64,000 nucleotides of DNA from Prosthecobacter gellanilyticus (GCF_007992435.1 NZ_BKAG01000040.1:1-64000), one strand, 5' to 3'. Counted from the stretch's first letter, positions 33,950 to 43,257 are shown. Numbers and translations: made by a program. The notes: generated from the sequence alone by a model not told the origin.

Positions 33950-35347
33950 ATGCTGCGCACACTCGTCTGCCTCCTCCTGGCCTCTGTCATTCAAGCGGCC
34001 GAACCCGCTCCACTCTACATTGAAGGTTATGCCGGTCAGCGCAGTGTGGCACAGGGTGAGCCGGTAGCCCTGCACGTGAGCACCAGCGCGGCGAAGTTTG
34101 AGATCGAAGTCGCGCGCCTGGGAACCACTCGCGAGATCGTCTGGAAGAAGGCAGACATGCCCGGCCAGGCACATCCCGTGCCTGAAGATGCCTCGGCGAA
34201 CGGCTGCCGGTGGCCGGAAAGCCTGCGCGTGCCGGTGGGAGTCGACTGGAAATCCGGCTACTACGAGGTTGCCCTGCGCGCCGCCGACACAGGAGGCAAG
34301 TGGACACACCGTGGCCGGCGCACGGCTGAGAGCAGCGCCTATTTCATCGTTCGTTCGGCCAAACCTGGCAGCACTTCCAAGATCCTGCTCCAGCTCTGCA
34401 CGAACACCTACAACGCCTACAACAACTGGGCTGGCTTCTCCGTGTATGCCTACAACAGCCTCTCGAACAACCAGGGGCACAAGGTCAGCTTCGAGCGGCC
34501 GCCGGCCCCGCAGTTCAGCAAGTGGGAGCTGCCCTTCGTGAAATGGGCGGAGAGCCAGGGCCAGTCCATCGAGTTCGCCGCCAATGAAGACCTCGAGTTC
34601 CATCCTGAAATCCTAACCAACTATAAACTCGTCCTCAGCGTGGGTCATGATGAGTACTGGTCCTCTCCCATGCGCGATAACCTCGAAGCCTGGATCGGCA
34701 AAGGCGGCAACGTGGCCTTCTTCAGCGGCAACACCTGCTGTTGGCAGGTGCGCAGCGAGGATGGAGGCCGCGCCTTCACCTGCTGGAAGCAAAACTACCA
34801 CCTCGATCCCGTCTTCGCCTCACGCGAGTTCAAAACACTCGCCAGCCTGTGGAGCCATCACCTCATCCAGCGCCCGGAAAACCAGCTCACCGGTGTCGGC
34901 TTTCTGTGGGGCGGCTACCGCAAGAGCCATGGCCAGTTCATGGAAGACCCGGCCGAGTATGAGGTGCATCGCCCCGACCACTGGCTCTTTGCCGGCACCG
35001 GCCTGAAGCGAGGCGACAAGTTCGGCGGCAAAGATACCATCGTTGGTTATGAATGTGACGGCTGCGAGCTGGCCTGGAAAGACGGCCTCCCCTTCCCCAC
35101 CTTCAACGACGGCACCCCTAAAACCTTTGAGGTCCTCGCCACCTGTCCCGTGCGCTGGCACCCTGACGATGCCGAGTGGTATGAGAAATGGGAGAAGGGC
35201 CGCACCGGCGCCGCCACTCTCGGCCTCTACACCCGCGGCGGCACCGTCTTCACCGCCGCCACCACGGACTGGGCGCACGGCCTTCAGGGCAATGACCCGC
35301 ATGTGATGCGGATCACGAAGAACGTGCTGGAGAGGCTGGGGAAATAG
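33950..35347 (+). CDS. Secreted N,N-dimethylformamidase-large-subunit-like protein
   Basis: 465 residues with a short signal peptide (MLRTLVCLLLASVIQAA). NTYNAYNNWAGFSVY and VGHDEYWSSPMRDNLE are the signature of the DMFase beta-subunit C-terminal domain. GGNVAFFSGNTCCWQVR and the later strands continue it. In DMFase this domain carries the iron site for amide cleavage, but most homologues are uncharacterised. Here no small subunit gene is adjacent and the protein is exported, so a different amide or sugar substrate is likely. Preceding residues form an Ig-like N-terminal domain. Confidence 0.8.
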   Translation: MLRTLVCLLLASVIQAAEPAPLYIEGYAGQRSVAQGEPVALHVSTSAAKFEIEVARLGTTREIVWKKADMPGQAHPVPEDASANGCRWPESLRVPVGVDWKSGYYEVALRAADTGGKWTHRGRRTAESSAYFIVRSAKPGSTSKILLQLCTNTYNAYNNWAGFSVYAYNSLSNNQGHKVSFERPPAPQFSKWELPFVKWAESQGQSIEFAANEDLEFHPEILTNYKLVLSVGHDEYWSSPMRDNLEAWIGKGGNVAFFSGNTCCWQVRSEDGGRAFTCWKQNYHLDPVFASREFKTLASLWSHHLIQRPENQLTGVGFLWGGYRKSHGQFMEDPAEYEVHRPDHWLFAGTGLKRGDKFGGKDTIVGYECDGCELAWKDGLPFPTFNDGTPKTFEVLATCPVRWHPDDAEWYEKWEKGRTGAATLGLYTRGGTVFTAATTDWAHGLQGNDPHVMRITKNVLERLGK

Positions 35348-35389
35348 GTGCTCATCGAACTCCTATTAATCGGCAACTCACCCATCATC

Positions 35390-35827
35390 TCAACGATCTG
35401 GTTGACGCTCGAGCCATTGAGATGGCGTGAAGATCTTTGTTGTTGAGGGACATCTCCTGATTACCTCATCGTCACTGGTGATGAGTGCGCATTTCATTTC
35501 TCGGGCAAGCGCCACATAGTGGGAATCGGCACCACGCAAGGCGTATCGCGCCGCTGCACGCGCTGCGGCCTCGGCGAAACCCAAATCTACCTGCCGCAGG
35601 TAAAGTTTGGGGAAATGGCTCAGTCTGGTGGTCGAGACGCTACCGATGCCAGCATCGCCGGTGATACGAGCAACAGCACCCGCTACCTCAGCGAGGACGA
35701 TGGCAGGCGCGTAAAGACGAATACCATTTCTCACGCAATGATCGAAGAACTCGTCCGCAGCAGCAAACTCTGGCTGGTCTTCGATCTGCTCTGCGACAAA
35801 CACACAGGCGTCCACGACCAAGTTCAT
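35390..35827 (-). CDS. PIN-domain toxin (VapC-like)
   Basis: 145 residues. The PIN acidic residues are seen in LVVDACVFV (first Asp), VLAEVAGA (Glu), RGADSHYVALA (Asp) and LITSDDEV (Asp). VapC toxins are RNases that cut tRNA or rRNA. The start overlaps the end of the upstream small gene by four bases. The pair is on the minus strand, convergent with the DMFase-like gene. Confidence 0.85.
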   Translation of the reverse strand: MNLVVDACVFVAEQIEDQPEFAAADEFFDHCVRNGIRLYAPAIVLAEVAGAVARITGDAGIGSVSTTRLSHFPKLYLRQVDLGFAEAAARAAARYALRGADSHYVALAREMKCALITSDDEVIRRCPSTTKIFTPSQWLERQPDR

Positions 35828-36021
35828 CGGCGCAAACTGCTGACAACTTCGCTTGCTGCCCGTTTATCCCGTGCCTTGCCACGCATGAGACGGCGGAACT
35901 TGGTGGTGTCTTCACGCCAAGCCTTATAGTCCGCCTCATCCAGCATTTTACGCACGACTTCCCGATCAGCCGGACGCAGCTTGGGAATGAGGTTGGAAAT
36001 CTGAACAGCAATTGTGCTCAT
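35824..36021 (-). CDS. Probable antitoxin of the PIN toxin
   Basis: 65 residues from ATG 36021. Mostly helical and charged (LRPADREVVRKML, then FRRLMRGKARDKR). No AbrB or RHH motif is clear, so the family is not assigned. The four-base overlap with the PIN gene and the small size make it the likely VapB-type partner. Confidence 0.7.
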   Translation of the reverse strand: MSTIAVQISNLIPKLRPADREVVRKMLDEADYKAWREDTTKFRRLMRGKARDKRAASEVVSSLRR

Positions 36022-36092
36022 GAGGCATCATGATGCCTCATCTGGCTTCAGATGCAACTACCGCATCTAACCAGCTAAAGGACAAGGCCGGC

Positions 36093-37403
36093 TCAAAACA
36101 GCCCGAGCGCCCGTTCAATACGGCGCAGGGTGCTGTCTTTGCCCACCAGGTGGCCGATGGTGTTCACACCAGGACCACGGAGCTGACCGCTGAGAGCGCC
36201 GCGAAGCAGAGGCATGAGGGCACCGGGCTTCACGCCAGCGCCTTTGGCAGCTTCTTCGATGGCTGTCTGCACACTGGCTTCCGTCCATTCAGTGGCGGTG
36301 GTGAAGGCAGCAGCGGCGGCACGCAGCAGGCTGGCATTCTCAGGCTTCGCTTTGAGCTTCTCGGTCACGTCCGCTTCAAATGGATAGTCCTCACGGAAGA
36401 AGTAATGCACCCAGGCCGGGATCTCGGTGAGGAGGCTCACCTTTTCCTTCACGCTGTAAACGGCAGCCGTGGCGGTGGCTTCATCAGCGATGACATAGCC
36501 CTTGGCCTCGATGAACGGGCGAGCCGCCGCAAAGAGAGCTTCAGGGCTCAGAGCGCGCAGATACTGGGCATTGAACCACTGGCATTTCTGCAGATCAAAA
36601 CGCGCATTGGAGCTATGGATCTCCGCAGGGTCGAAGAGCTTCACCAGTTCATCACGGCCCAGCACTTCCTTGTCCGCACGAGGCGTCCAGCCGAGCATAA
36701 CCAAATAGTTGAAAACGGCATCCGGCAGGAAGCCTTCATTGATGTAGCTGTGCTCGATGGCGCTGCCCGCGTCACGCTTGCTCATTTTTGAACCATCCGA
36801 GTTCAGGATGAGCGGGATGTGCGCGTAGATCGGCGGTGTGGCACCAAAGGCATTGAAGAGATCAATGTGCTTCCAAGTGTTGGAAAGATGATCCTCACCG
36901 CGGAAGACGTGGGTCATCTTCATCTCGATGTCATCCACCACGTTCACGAAGTGGAAGATGTAGCTGCCATCGGGACGGCGCACCGTCATGTCAGGCTCTT
37001 CGGTCGGGGCGAAGGTCACGTCACCGCACACGAGATCATGCACGGTGATGGCCGTGCGGCTGAACTTGAAGCGCACCGCGCCATTGTCTTCGGTATACAC
37101 ACGATCCGCCGCTTCCAGCTTCGCCAGATAGGTGTCGTAGATGTCCTTGCGCTGGCTTTGGAAATAGGGGCCGCAGTCACCGCCGGCATCCGGGCCTTCA
37201 TCCCAATCCAGCCCCAGCCAGCGCAGACCTTTCTCGATCCCACGCTTGGCGTCTTCCGTGTTGCGCGCGCCGTCCGTGTCCTCAATGCGGAGGATGAAGG
37301 TGCCCCCTGTCTTGCGGGCAAAGAGCCAGTTAAAAAGGGCCGTGCGGCCACCGCCGACATGGAGGTCACCGGTGGGGGAAGGAGCAAAACGAACGCGTGT
37401 CAT
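36093..37403 (-). CDS. gltX: Glutamyl-tRNA synthetase
   Basis: 436 residues from ATG 37403 (MTRVRFAPSPTGDLHVGG); the longer frame to 37463 lacks family sequence. It charges tRNA with glutamate. The HIGH-type motif is in PTGDLHVGG and the KMSKR motif is DGSKMSKRDAG. RTALFNWLFAR and RIEDTD are typical. The protein is some 30 residues shorter than many GltX. Whether it also charges tRNA-Gln is not visible here. Confidence 0.96.
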   Translation of the reverse strand: MTRVRFAPSPTGDLHVGGGRTALFNWLFARKTGGTFILRIEDTDGARNTEDAKRGIEKGLRWLGLDWDEGPDAGGDCGPYFQSQRKDIYDTYLAKLEAADRVYTEDNGAVRFKFSRTAITVHDLVCGDVTFAPTEEPDMTVRRPDGSYIFHFVNVVDDIEMKMTHVFRGEDHLSNTWKHIDLFNAFGATPPIYAHIPLILNSDGSKMSKRDAGSAIEHSYINEGFLPDAVFNYLVMLGWTPRADKEVLGRDELVKLFDPAEIHSSNARFDLQKCQWFNAQYLRALSPEALFAAARPFIEAKGYVIADEATATAAVYSVKEKVSLLTEIPAWVHYFFREDYPFEADVTEKLKAKPENASLLRAAAAAFTTATEWTEASVQTAIEEAAKGAGVKPGALMPLLRGALSGQLRGPGVNTIGHLVGKDSTLRRIERALGLF

Positions 37404-37484
37404 GGAAGGGAAAAATCTACAGAGCAGAGAGTAAGCTCTGGTGCAAGTGGCAGACATCCGCACTCTTTCTGGGAAACCTCATTT

Positions 37485-37572
37485 TAACCACTAATGGACA
37501 CTGATTTGCACTTATGACCAAGCCATCAGGGATCCTGTCCTATTAGTGCTCATCAGTGTCTATCAGTGGTTA
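37485..37572. repeat. Palindromic pair of the ATCAGTG repeat
   Basis: 37485-37513 (taaccactaatggacactga...) and 37545-37572 (agtgctcatcagtgtctatc...ggtta) are inverted copies with a 31-base spacer. The right copy matches 17056-17082. The element fills the space between gltX and the DUF1553 gene, close to the stop of the latter at 37587. Confidence 0.65.
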
Positions 37573-37586
37573 ACTGATCCGGAAGC

Positions 37587-40487
37587 CTACCCACCGATCG
37601 TGATCGTCTCATCCAGGTTCAGCAGCGCTGCCGCCACGGCGGTCCAGGCCTTGTCATCGCCACCTGCTTTCCGTTGCTGGTCAAAGAGCTGTTTCAGTAC
37701 CTTGGCTTCCTCAGGTCGGGCATCACGGGCGAGGACAAGCTTCACCGCGTGCTGGATGCGCGCATCCACATTGGCGACCGGAGTATCCTTCACCAGACGC
37801 TTCGCAAAGGCCTGTGCAGCTTCGACATACACAGGATCATTCAGCAGGGTCAGCGCTTGCAGAGGTGTGTTCGACCGCGAGCGCTTCACCACACAGGCCG
37901 TGCGCGCGGAAGCATCAAAATTCACGAAGCTGGGATAGGGCGAGCCACGCTTCAGCACCACGTAGAGTCCGCGACGATACTGCTCATCACCCGGACTGAT
38001 TTCGTATTTGTATTGCTGGCCGCCCACCTTGGCCCAAAGGCCATCAGGCTGCGGGGGGCGGATGGGCACACCGCCCTGCTTCGAACTCAGCAGGCCCGCG
38101 ACCGCCAGGGCATTGTCACGGATCATCTCCGCATCCATGCGATACCTCGGCCCGCGCCACAGCAGCGCATTGTCCGGGTCCAACTGTGAACCAGAAACCG
38201 CGAACTGCGAACTCTGCCGATACGCCCGCGAGGTCACGATGACCTTGAGAATGTGCTTCATATCCCAGCCGCTCTCCATGAACTCCACCGCCAGCCAGTC
38301 GAGCAGCTCAGGATGGCTCGGCGGCACGCCCTTGATGCCAAAATCCTCCACCGTCGGCACGATGCCACGTCCAAAAATCTCCGCCCACCAGCGGTTCACC
38401 GTCACACGTGCGGTCAGAGGATTGTTACGATTCACCAGCCACCTGGCCAGGCTCAGCCGGTTCGGAGCTTCATCAGCTTTCGCATCAATGATCCCAGGAG
38501 TGCCAGCCTTCACAGGCTCGCCATGATCGGTGTACACACCCCGCTTAAAGACAGCCGTCATGCGCGGCTCGGCCAGTTCACGCATCACTTCCGTGGTCGC
38601 AGGCTTCAAGTCGGTGAGCTGCTTCTTCAGCGCCGTCATCTGGCGCTGTAGCTTGACCAACCTCAAGTCACGCTTCGGCGCAGGAGCTTCCGCCTCGCCA
38701 TCAGGTAAAGAGGCCACGACATCACCTTCCAGTGCCGAGATCCGCAGCCTGCCGATCACGCGGCCGCCGCCATACTGCTGAACCAATTTTAATCGCAGAC
38801 GAGCTCCAGCCACGACATCCAGAGGCTGCTTGAGTTCCAGTGCCACCCAATGACTTTTTCCAAACTGCGGCATGATGGCCCAACCCGTCGTTGGATTGGT
38901 GTCTGCCAAACCCGATGCCTGAAAATTGCTCTGCGAGAAACTGGCATGCACCTTGCCAAAGCTCAGCGCCTCGCTTGCAGCATCCTTCGCCTTCGAGTCA
39001 GCAATGGAAGCCTCCAGATGCTGGAGCACAAAATTCGGACGATTCGCCATGCCACGTCCAGGTCCTTTGCCCGGAAGCGAGTCATCACTCAAGGCCTCCA
39101 GCAAAATCCCGCTGATGCGCCCGCCTGACAGCTTGTATTCGATCTCATAGACATCCTTGTCCGGCGCTTCGCCAATGAAGAGCAGGCTCTGATCCGGTTG
39201 CACCTCCGTCTCCGCACCGCTTTCCGTGTCGATGGAGACTGGCTTCAGAGCCGTGCTGCCGGATGTCGGCTGTGCCGTGGCGCTCTTGCTGCCTGCGATG
39301 CTCTTCTCCATCTCCGCGATCTTCGTCTGCATATCGACGATCTGGCTCGTCAGGGCCACACGTCGTTCGTTGAGGTTGCCATCCGGCAGAGCCATGGGCA
39401 CCCCATCAAATTTGATGCTGCCCGGAGTTTTCGGGTTGGACCTCTCAGCTTCCTTCTGGGTGTTGTTAAAGTAGGACAGCAGGCTGTAATAGTCCTTTTG
39501 GGTGAAGGGGTCATACTTATGGTTATGGCATTGGGCACACTCCAGAGTTGATCCCAGCCACACCGTGCCGGTAGTGTTCACACGGTCGATCACCTGGTTG
39601 ATCCGGCTCTCTTCCGGTTCAGTGCCTGCTTCCACGTTCGTCGGTGTGCAGCGATGAAAGCCCGTGGCCACGATCTGTTGTGGCGTGGCATTCGGCAGCA
39701 GATCACCCGCCACCTGTTCAATCGTGAACTGATCAAACTTCATGTTCGCATTCAGCGCATCCACCACCCAGTCACGAAAGCCCCACACATCGCGCAGGTC
39801 ATCGCGCTGAAAGCCGTGCGAGTCCGCATAGCGCGCCGCATCCAGCCAGGGCCGCGCCCAGCGCACGCCGAACTCCTTCGAAGCCAGCAAACGATCCGCG
39901 GCTTCAGCAACGGCTTTGTCTGCATCCACACGATACGCTGTCACAAAGGCATCCACCTCGTTCACGGATGGCGGAAGACCCACAAGATGCAATGAGAGTC
40001 TCCTCAGCAGCGATGCGGGCTCAGCCTCGGCTGAATGGGTTATGCCTTCCTTCTCCAAACGAGCTTCAATGAAGCGATCCACCGGATGCTTGCTCCACGC
40101 GGCATCCTTCACCTCAGGCAGTGCAGGCCTTACTGGTGGAATATAGCTCCAGTGCTTGCCCGCCCGGATGGTCTCGGGCCAGACAGCGCCTGCATCGATC
40201 CATGTTTTCAGCGCCTGGATCTCTGCGACTGTCAGTGGTGTACCACGCTTCGGCATCGCTTCTTTGTCAGACCTCGGCAGGGCCACACGGCGCAGGATCT
40301 CCGCATGATCCGCCTTTTGAAAAACGGCGCGCTCATGCAGGCGCATGCCGCCTTTGCTCTGCTCAGCGCCATGGCACTCAAAGCAGGCGCGCTGGAGCAC
40401 CGGAAAGACCTCCTTGGCAAAGTCCACCCCGGCCCCGAAAGAGGGGACGGCGAGGATCAAACAGAGGCTGGGCAGGGCGCGACGCAT
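37587..40487 (-). CDS. DUF1549/DUF1553 protein with N-terminal cytochrome-type domain
   Basis: 966 residues from ATG 40487, which opens a signal peptide (MRRALPSLCLILAVPS); a longer frame to 40586 is unlikely. The CxxCH heme motif at C35-H39 (CFECH) lies in a planctomycete-type cytochrome domain. This is followed by DUF1549 (RRLSLHLVGLPP, WLDAARYADSHGFQRDD, and a second CAQCH) and DUF1553 (NPLTARVTVNRWW, HPELLDWLA). A galactose-binding-like insertion of about 200 residues sits between them. These exported proteins are typical of PVC bacteria and linked with polysaccharide use, but their reaction is unknown. Region 38180-38213 encodes QFAVSGSQL from a dispersed repeat. Confidence 0.92.
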   Translation of the reverse strand: MRRALPSLCLILAVPSFGAGVDFAKEVFPVLQRACFECHGAEQSKGGMRLHERAVFQKADHAEILRRVALPRSDKEAMPKRGTPLTVAEIQALKTWIDAGAVWPETIRAGKHWSYIPPVRPALPEVKDAAWSKHPVDRFIEARLEKEGITHSAEAEPASLLRRLSLHLVGLPPSVNEVDAFVTAYRVDADKAVAEAADRLLASKEFGVRWARPWLDAARYADSHGFQRDDLRDVWGFRDWVVDALNANMKFDQFTIEQVAGDLLPNATPQQIVATGFHRCTPTNVEAGTEPEESRINQVIDRVNTTGTVWLGSTLECAQCHNHKYDPFTQKDYYSLLSYFNNTQKEAERSNPKTPGSIKFDGVPMALPDGNLNERRVALTSQIVDMQTKIAEMEKSIAGSKSATAQPTSGSTALKPVSIDTESGAETEVQPDQSLLFIGEAPDKDVYEIEYKLSGGRISGILLEALSDDSLPGKGPGRGMANRPNFVLQHLEASIADSKAKDAASEALSFGKVHASFSQSNFQASGLADTNPTTGWAIMPQFGKSHWVALELKQPLDVVAGARLRLKLVQQYGGGRVIGRLRISALEGDVVASLPDGEAEAPAPKRDLRLVKLQRQMTALKKQLTDLKPATTEVMRELAEPRMTAVFKRGVYTDHGEPVKAGTPGIIDAKADEAPNRLSLARWLVNRNNPLTARVTVNRWWAEIFGRGIVPTVEDFGIKGVPPSHPELLDWLAVEFMESGWDMKHILKVIVTSRAYRQSSQFAVSGSQLDPDNALLWRGPRYRMDAEMIRDNALAVAGLLSSKQGGVPIRPPQPDGLWAKVGGQQYKYEISPGDEQYRRGLYVVLKRGSPYPSFVNFDASARTACVVKRSRSNTPLQALTLLNDPVYVEAAQAFAKRLVKDTPVANVDARIQHAVKLVLARDARPEEAKVLKQLFDQQRKAGGDDKAWTAVAAALLNLDETITIGG
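38180..38213. repeat. GAAC-rich repeat inside the first DUF1553 gene
   Basis: Core gaaaccgcgaactgcgaac. Its minus-strand reading encodes SQFAVSGSQL before the conserved DPDN. The same position in the second DUF1553 gene (42507-42540) has a very similar stretch. The similarity to the copies in MidA and vsr, which are unrelated genes, suggests a repeat and not only gene homology. Confidence 0.55.
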
Positions 40488-40562
40488 GGCCCCTGTGAAC
40501 GACCGGCCTCCGCGCCGCCTTTCGCCAGCCTTCAGCAGCCCATCAACATGGCATGATCCTCC

Positions 40563-43181
40563 ATGGAGAATCCCGCCAGACTGCAAAAGGCAGGCCGCCG
40601 GGATCGTTCATCCCCTGACTTGCCACGCCTCCTTCCAGCCCTGCTTTTGTCCCTCGCCATGCCAGCCTCCGCCATGGCCGCGATCGACTTCAGCCGCGAC
40701 ATCCAGCCCATCCTCAGTGAGAACTGCTATCACTGCCACGGCCCGGATGCCGCGAAGCGCAAAGGCGACCTCCGCCTGGATGATGAGAAGGCCGCCAAAA
40801 GCGGCAGCACCATCCTCCCCGGCAAGGCGGACGAGAGCGAGCTCATCAAGCGCATCTTCTCCCATGATCCGGAAGAGGTGATGCCGACCCCGAAGAGCAA
40901 TCGCAAGCTCACCGAGGCGCAAAGGCAGCTCCTCAAACAATGGATCACTGAAGGCGCGACCTGGGGCAAACACTGGGCCTTCACACGCATCGAGCGCCCT
41001 TCTGTGCCAGCAGGTGCCAAACATCCCATCGATGCCTTCGTGCGAGCCAAACTGGCCGAACAAAAGATCCAACCATCACCACGGGCTGATACGGCGACCC
41101 TCATTCGGCGCCTTTCCCTGGATTTGATCGGCTTGCCTCCAGTGCAAGACACGGAGATGGGGAGACACGGAGACGCGGAGAGTCCAAGCCAGTCTGCGAA
41201 GCCTCCCGTCTCCGCGTCCGTGGAGTCCGTAGCCTTGGCGAAGGACTCTTCCCTCTCCGCGTCTCCGCGTCTATCCCCCGCCACCACAGCCAGCCTCAAC
41301 TATGAAAAAGAGGTGGAAACGCTCCTCTCCTCCCCGCACTTCGGTGAGCGCTGGGCCTGGGACTGGCTGGACGCGGCTCGTTATGCCGACAGCAACGGTT
41401 ATCAGGGCGATCCCGAACGCACCATGTGGCCCTGGCGTGACTGGGTGGTGCAGGCCGTCAATGCCAACATGCCTTATGACCAGTTCACCGTCTGGCAGCT
41501 CGCCGGTGATCTACTGCCCAAGGCCACGATCGAGCAGAAGCTGGCCTCCGGCTTCAATCGCAATCACATGATCAATGGCGAGGGCGGCCGCATCGCCGAG
41601 GAGACCCGGGCGGAGAATGTCATGGACCGCGTGGAGACCACCGGCACCGTCTGGCTCGGCCTAACCATGAGCTGCACCAAGTGTCATGATCACAAGTTTG
41701 ATGCCCTGACCCAGCGGGACTACTACGGCCTTTACGATGTCTTTAACCAGACCAGCGAGGATGGCAAAGGCCGCAGCGGTCAGGCCGCGCCTGCCATGGA
41801 CATGAGCACCCCGGCGGAGCTCGATCGCTCCCGCAAGGCGAATGCCGCCGTGAACAAAATCGCCGATGAGGTGGATGCTTTTGAACTGAAGAAGTTCCCG
41901 CGCCCCGAAGGCAAGCCGCTGACCGAATCCGCCGCCTTTGAGCTGCCAGGAAACCTCCCTGCCTACATCGCCAAAACCATTCCGCGCAATCGTGGGGTCG
42001 ATCCTCTGCTGGAAGCGGTCGGCTACTTCAAGGACAAGGACCCGGCCTATACCAAGCTCCTCCAGCGTCTCCTCACCGCCCAGCGCGAGAAGGCCTCCGC
42101 GAGCAGCGCCGTGACCAAGGTCATGGTCATGGACACTCTGCCCCAGCTGCGTGAGACCTTCATTCTCGACAAAGGCGCCTACGACAAGCCGCTCACCACC
42201 AAGGTGAGCTTCAACACACCCTCCGTGCTGCCGCCTCTGGCCAAGGATGCCTCGCGGGATCGCCTCGGCCTCGCGCAGTGGATCATCTCGCGCGACAACC
42301 CGCTCACCGCCCGCGTCACCGTGAACCGCTTCTGGCAATCCATCTTCGGCATCGGCCTGGTGAAGACCGCCGAGGACTTCGGCGTGCAGGGCGAAACACC
42401 CGTGCATCGCGAGCTGCTGGACTGGCTCGCCGCCGAGTTCATGGAGAGCGGCTGGGATGTGAAACATCTTCTTCGTCTCATCGTCACCAGCGAGACCTAC
42501 CAACAAAGTTCGCAGTTCACGGTTCAGGGTTCCCAGTTGGATCCAGATAATCGTTGGTTAGCCCGAGGGCCGCGTTTCCGCCTGCCTTCCTGGATGCTGC
42601 GTGATCAGGCGCTCGCGCTTTCGGGATTGCTCAATGCCAAGCTCGGCGGCCCATCGGTGAAACCCTATCAACCCGAGGGCATCTGGGAGGAGGCCACCTT
42701 TGGCAAGAAGACCTATGTGCAGGATCATGGAGACTCCCTCTACCGCCGCACCCTGTATGTCTTCTGGCGCCGCATCGTCGGCCCTACCATGCTGTTTGAT
42801 GGCAGCACGCGCCAGGTCTGCGCCATCAAGGCCACCCGCACGAACACGCCGCTGCATGCGCTGGTGACTCTGAACGACACCACCTACGTCGAGGCCGCGC
42901 GCGTGCTGGCCGAAAAGGTGTTGAGTGCTCCTGGTGATGATCATCAGCGCTTGCGTCAGGCTTTCCAAACCATCACCAGCCGAGCGCCGAAGCCTGAGGA
43001 GCTTGTCGTGCTTCAAAAGCAGCTTCCGAAACTGCGCGCGCAGTCTGCACAGGATGCTGCGAAGCTTCTGAAGGTCGGCGAAGCCAAGGCTGATCCGAAG
43101 CTTGCTCCTGCCGAGCACGCCGCCTGGACCAGCCTCTGCCTCATGCTGCTGAATCTCGATGAGGTACTGACGAAGGAGTGA
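40563..43181 (+). CDS. DUF1549/DUF1553 protein with N-terminal cytochrome-type domain
   Basis: 872 residues from ATG 40563. After a long N-terminus and hydrophobic segment, CYHCH (C55-H59) gives a heme c site. DUF1549 is seen in RRLSLDLIGLPP and WLDAARYADSNGYQGD, a second site in SCTKCHDHKFD, and DUF1553 in NPLTARVTVNRFW and HRELLDWLA. It lies head to head with its paralogue, 75 bases between starts. Between LIGLPP and the next conserved helix there is an extra 35-40 residue segment of odd composition, encoded by a palindromic repeat (41163-41272). Confidence 0.92.
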   Translation: MENPARLQKAGRRDRSSPDLPRLLPALLLSLAMPASAMAAIDFSRDIQPILSENCYHCHGPDAAKRKGDLRLDDEKAAKSGSTILPGKADESELIKRIFSHDPEEVMPTPKSNRKLTEAQRQLLKQWITEGATWGKHWAFTRIERPSVPAGAKHPIDAFVRAKLAEQKIQPSPRADTATLIRRLSLDLIGLPPVQDTEMGRHGDAESPSQSAKPPVSASVESVALAKDSSLSASPRLSPATTASLNYEKEVETLLSSPHFGERWAWDWLDAARYADSNGYQGDPERTMWPWRDWVVQAVNANMPYDQFTVWQLAGDLLPKATIEQKLASGFNRNHMINGEGGRIAEETRAENVMDRVETTGTVWLGLTMSCTKCHDHKFDALTQRDYYGLYDVFNQTSEDGKGRSGQAAPAMDMSTPAELDRSRKANAAVNKIADEVDAFELKKFPRPEGKPLTESAAFELPGNLPAYIAKTIPRNRGVDPLLEAVGYFKDKDPAYTKLLQRLLTAQREKASASSAVTKVMVMDTLPQLRETFILDKGAYDKPLTTKVSFNTPSVLPPLAKDASRDRLGLAQWIISRDNPLTARVTVNRFWQSIFGIGLVKTAEDFGVQGETPVHRELLDWLAAEFMESGWDVKHLLRLIVTSETYQQSSQFTVQGSQLDPDNRWLARGPRFRLPSWMLRDQALALSGLLNAKLGGPSVKPYQPEGIWEEATFGKKTYVQDHGDSLYRRTLYVFWRRIVGPTMLFDGSTRQVCAIKATRTNTPLHALVTLNDTTYVEAARVLAEKVLSAPGDDHQRLRQAFQTITSRAPKPEELVVLQKQLPKLRAQSAQDAAKLLKVGEAKADPKLAPAEHAAWTSLCLMLLNLDEVLTKE
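41163..41272 (+). repeat. Palindromic repeat inserted in the DUF1549 domain
   Basis: Arms 41163-41182 and 41253-41272 pair at 19 of 20 positions (agacacggagacgcggagag and its complement with one change). Just outside the left arm, gacacggaga recurs. The translation runs from about residue 201 to 237, is rich in Ser/Ala, and interrupts conserved sequence while keeping the frame. Confidence 0.75.
42507..42540. repeat. GAAC-rich repeat inside the second DUF1553 gene
   Basis: Reads agttcgcagttcacggttca and on to cagttgg, the complement orientation of the copies at 38180 and 13641. It encodes QFTVQGSQL just before DPDN. Confidence 0.55.
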
Positions 43182-43224
43182 CTTATTTCGGCGAAGCGGA
43201 CGCCACCTTCGCTCCACATCCACC

Positions 43225-43251
43225 GCTCATCACACGGAGTGTGATGGCTAC
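43225..43251. repeat. CATCACAC hairpin repeat, copy 1
   Basis: gctcatcacacggagtgtga and on to ggctac; perfect 8-bp hairpin catcacac/gtgtgatg with a 3-base loop. Identical units are at 57886-57913 (inverted) and 58125-58152. This copy lies between the convergent ends of the DUF1553 and yaeQ genes. Confidence 0.75.
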
Positions 43252-43257
43252 TGCACG

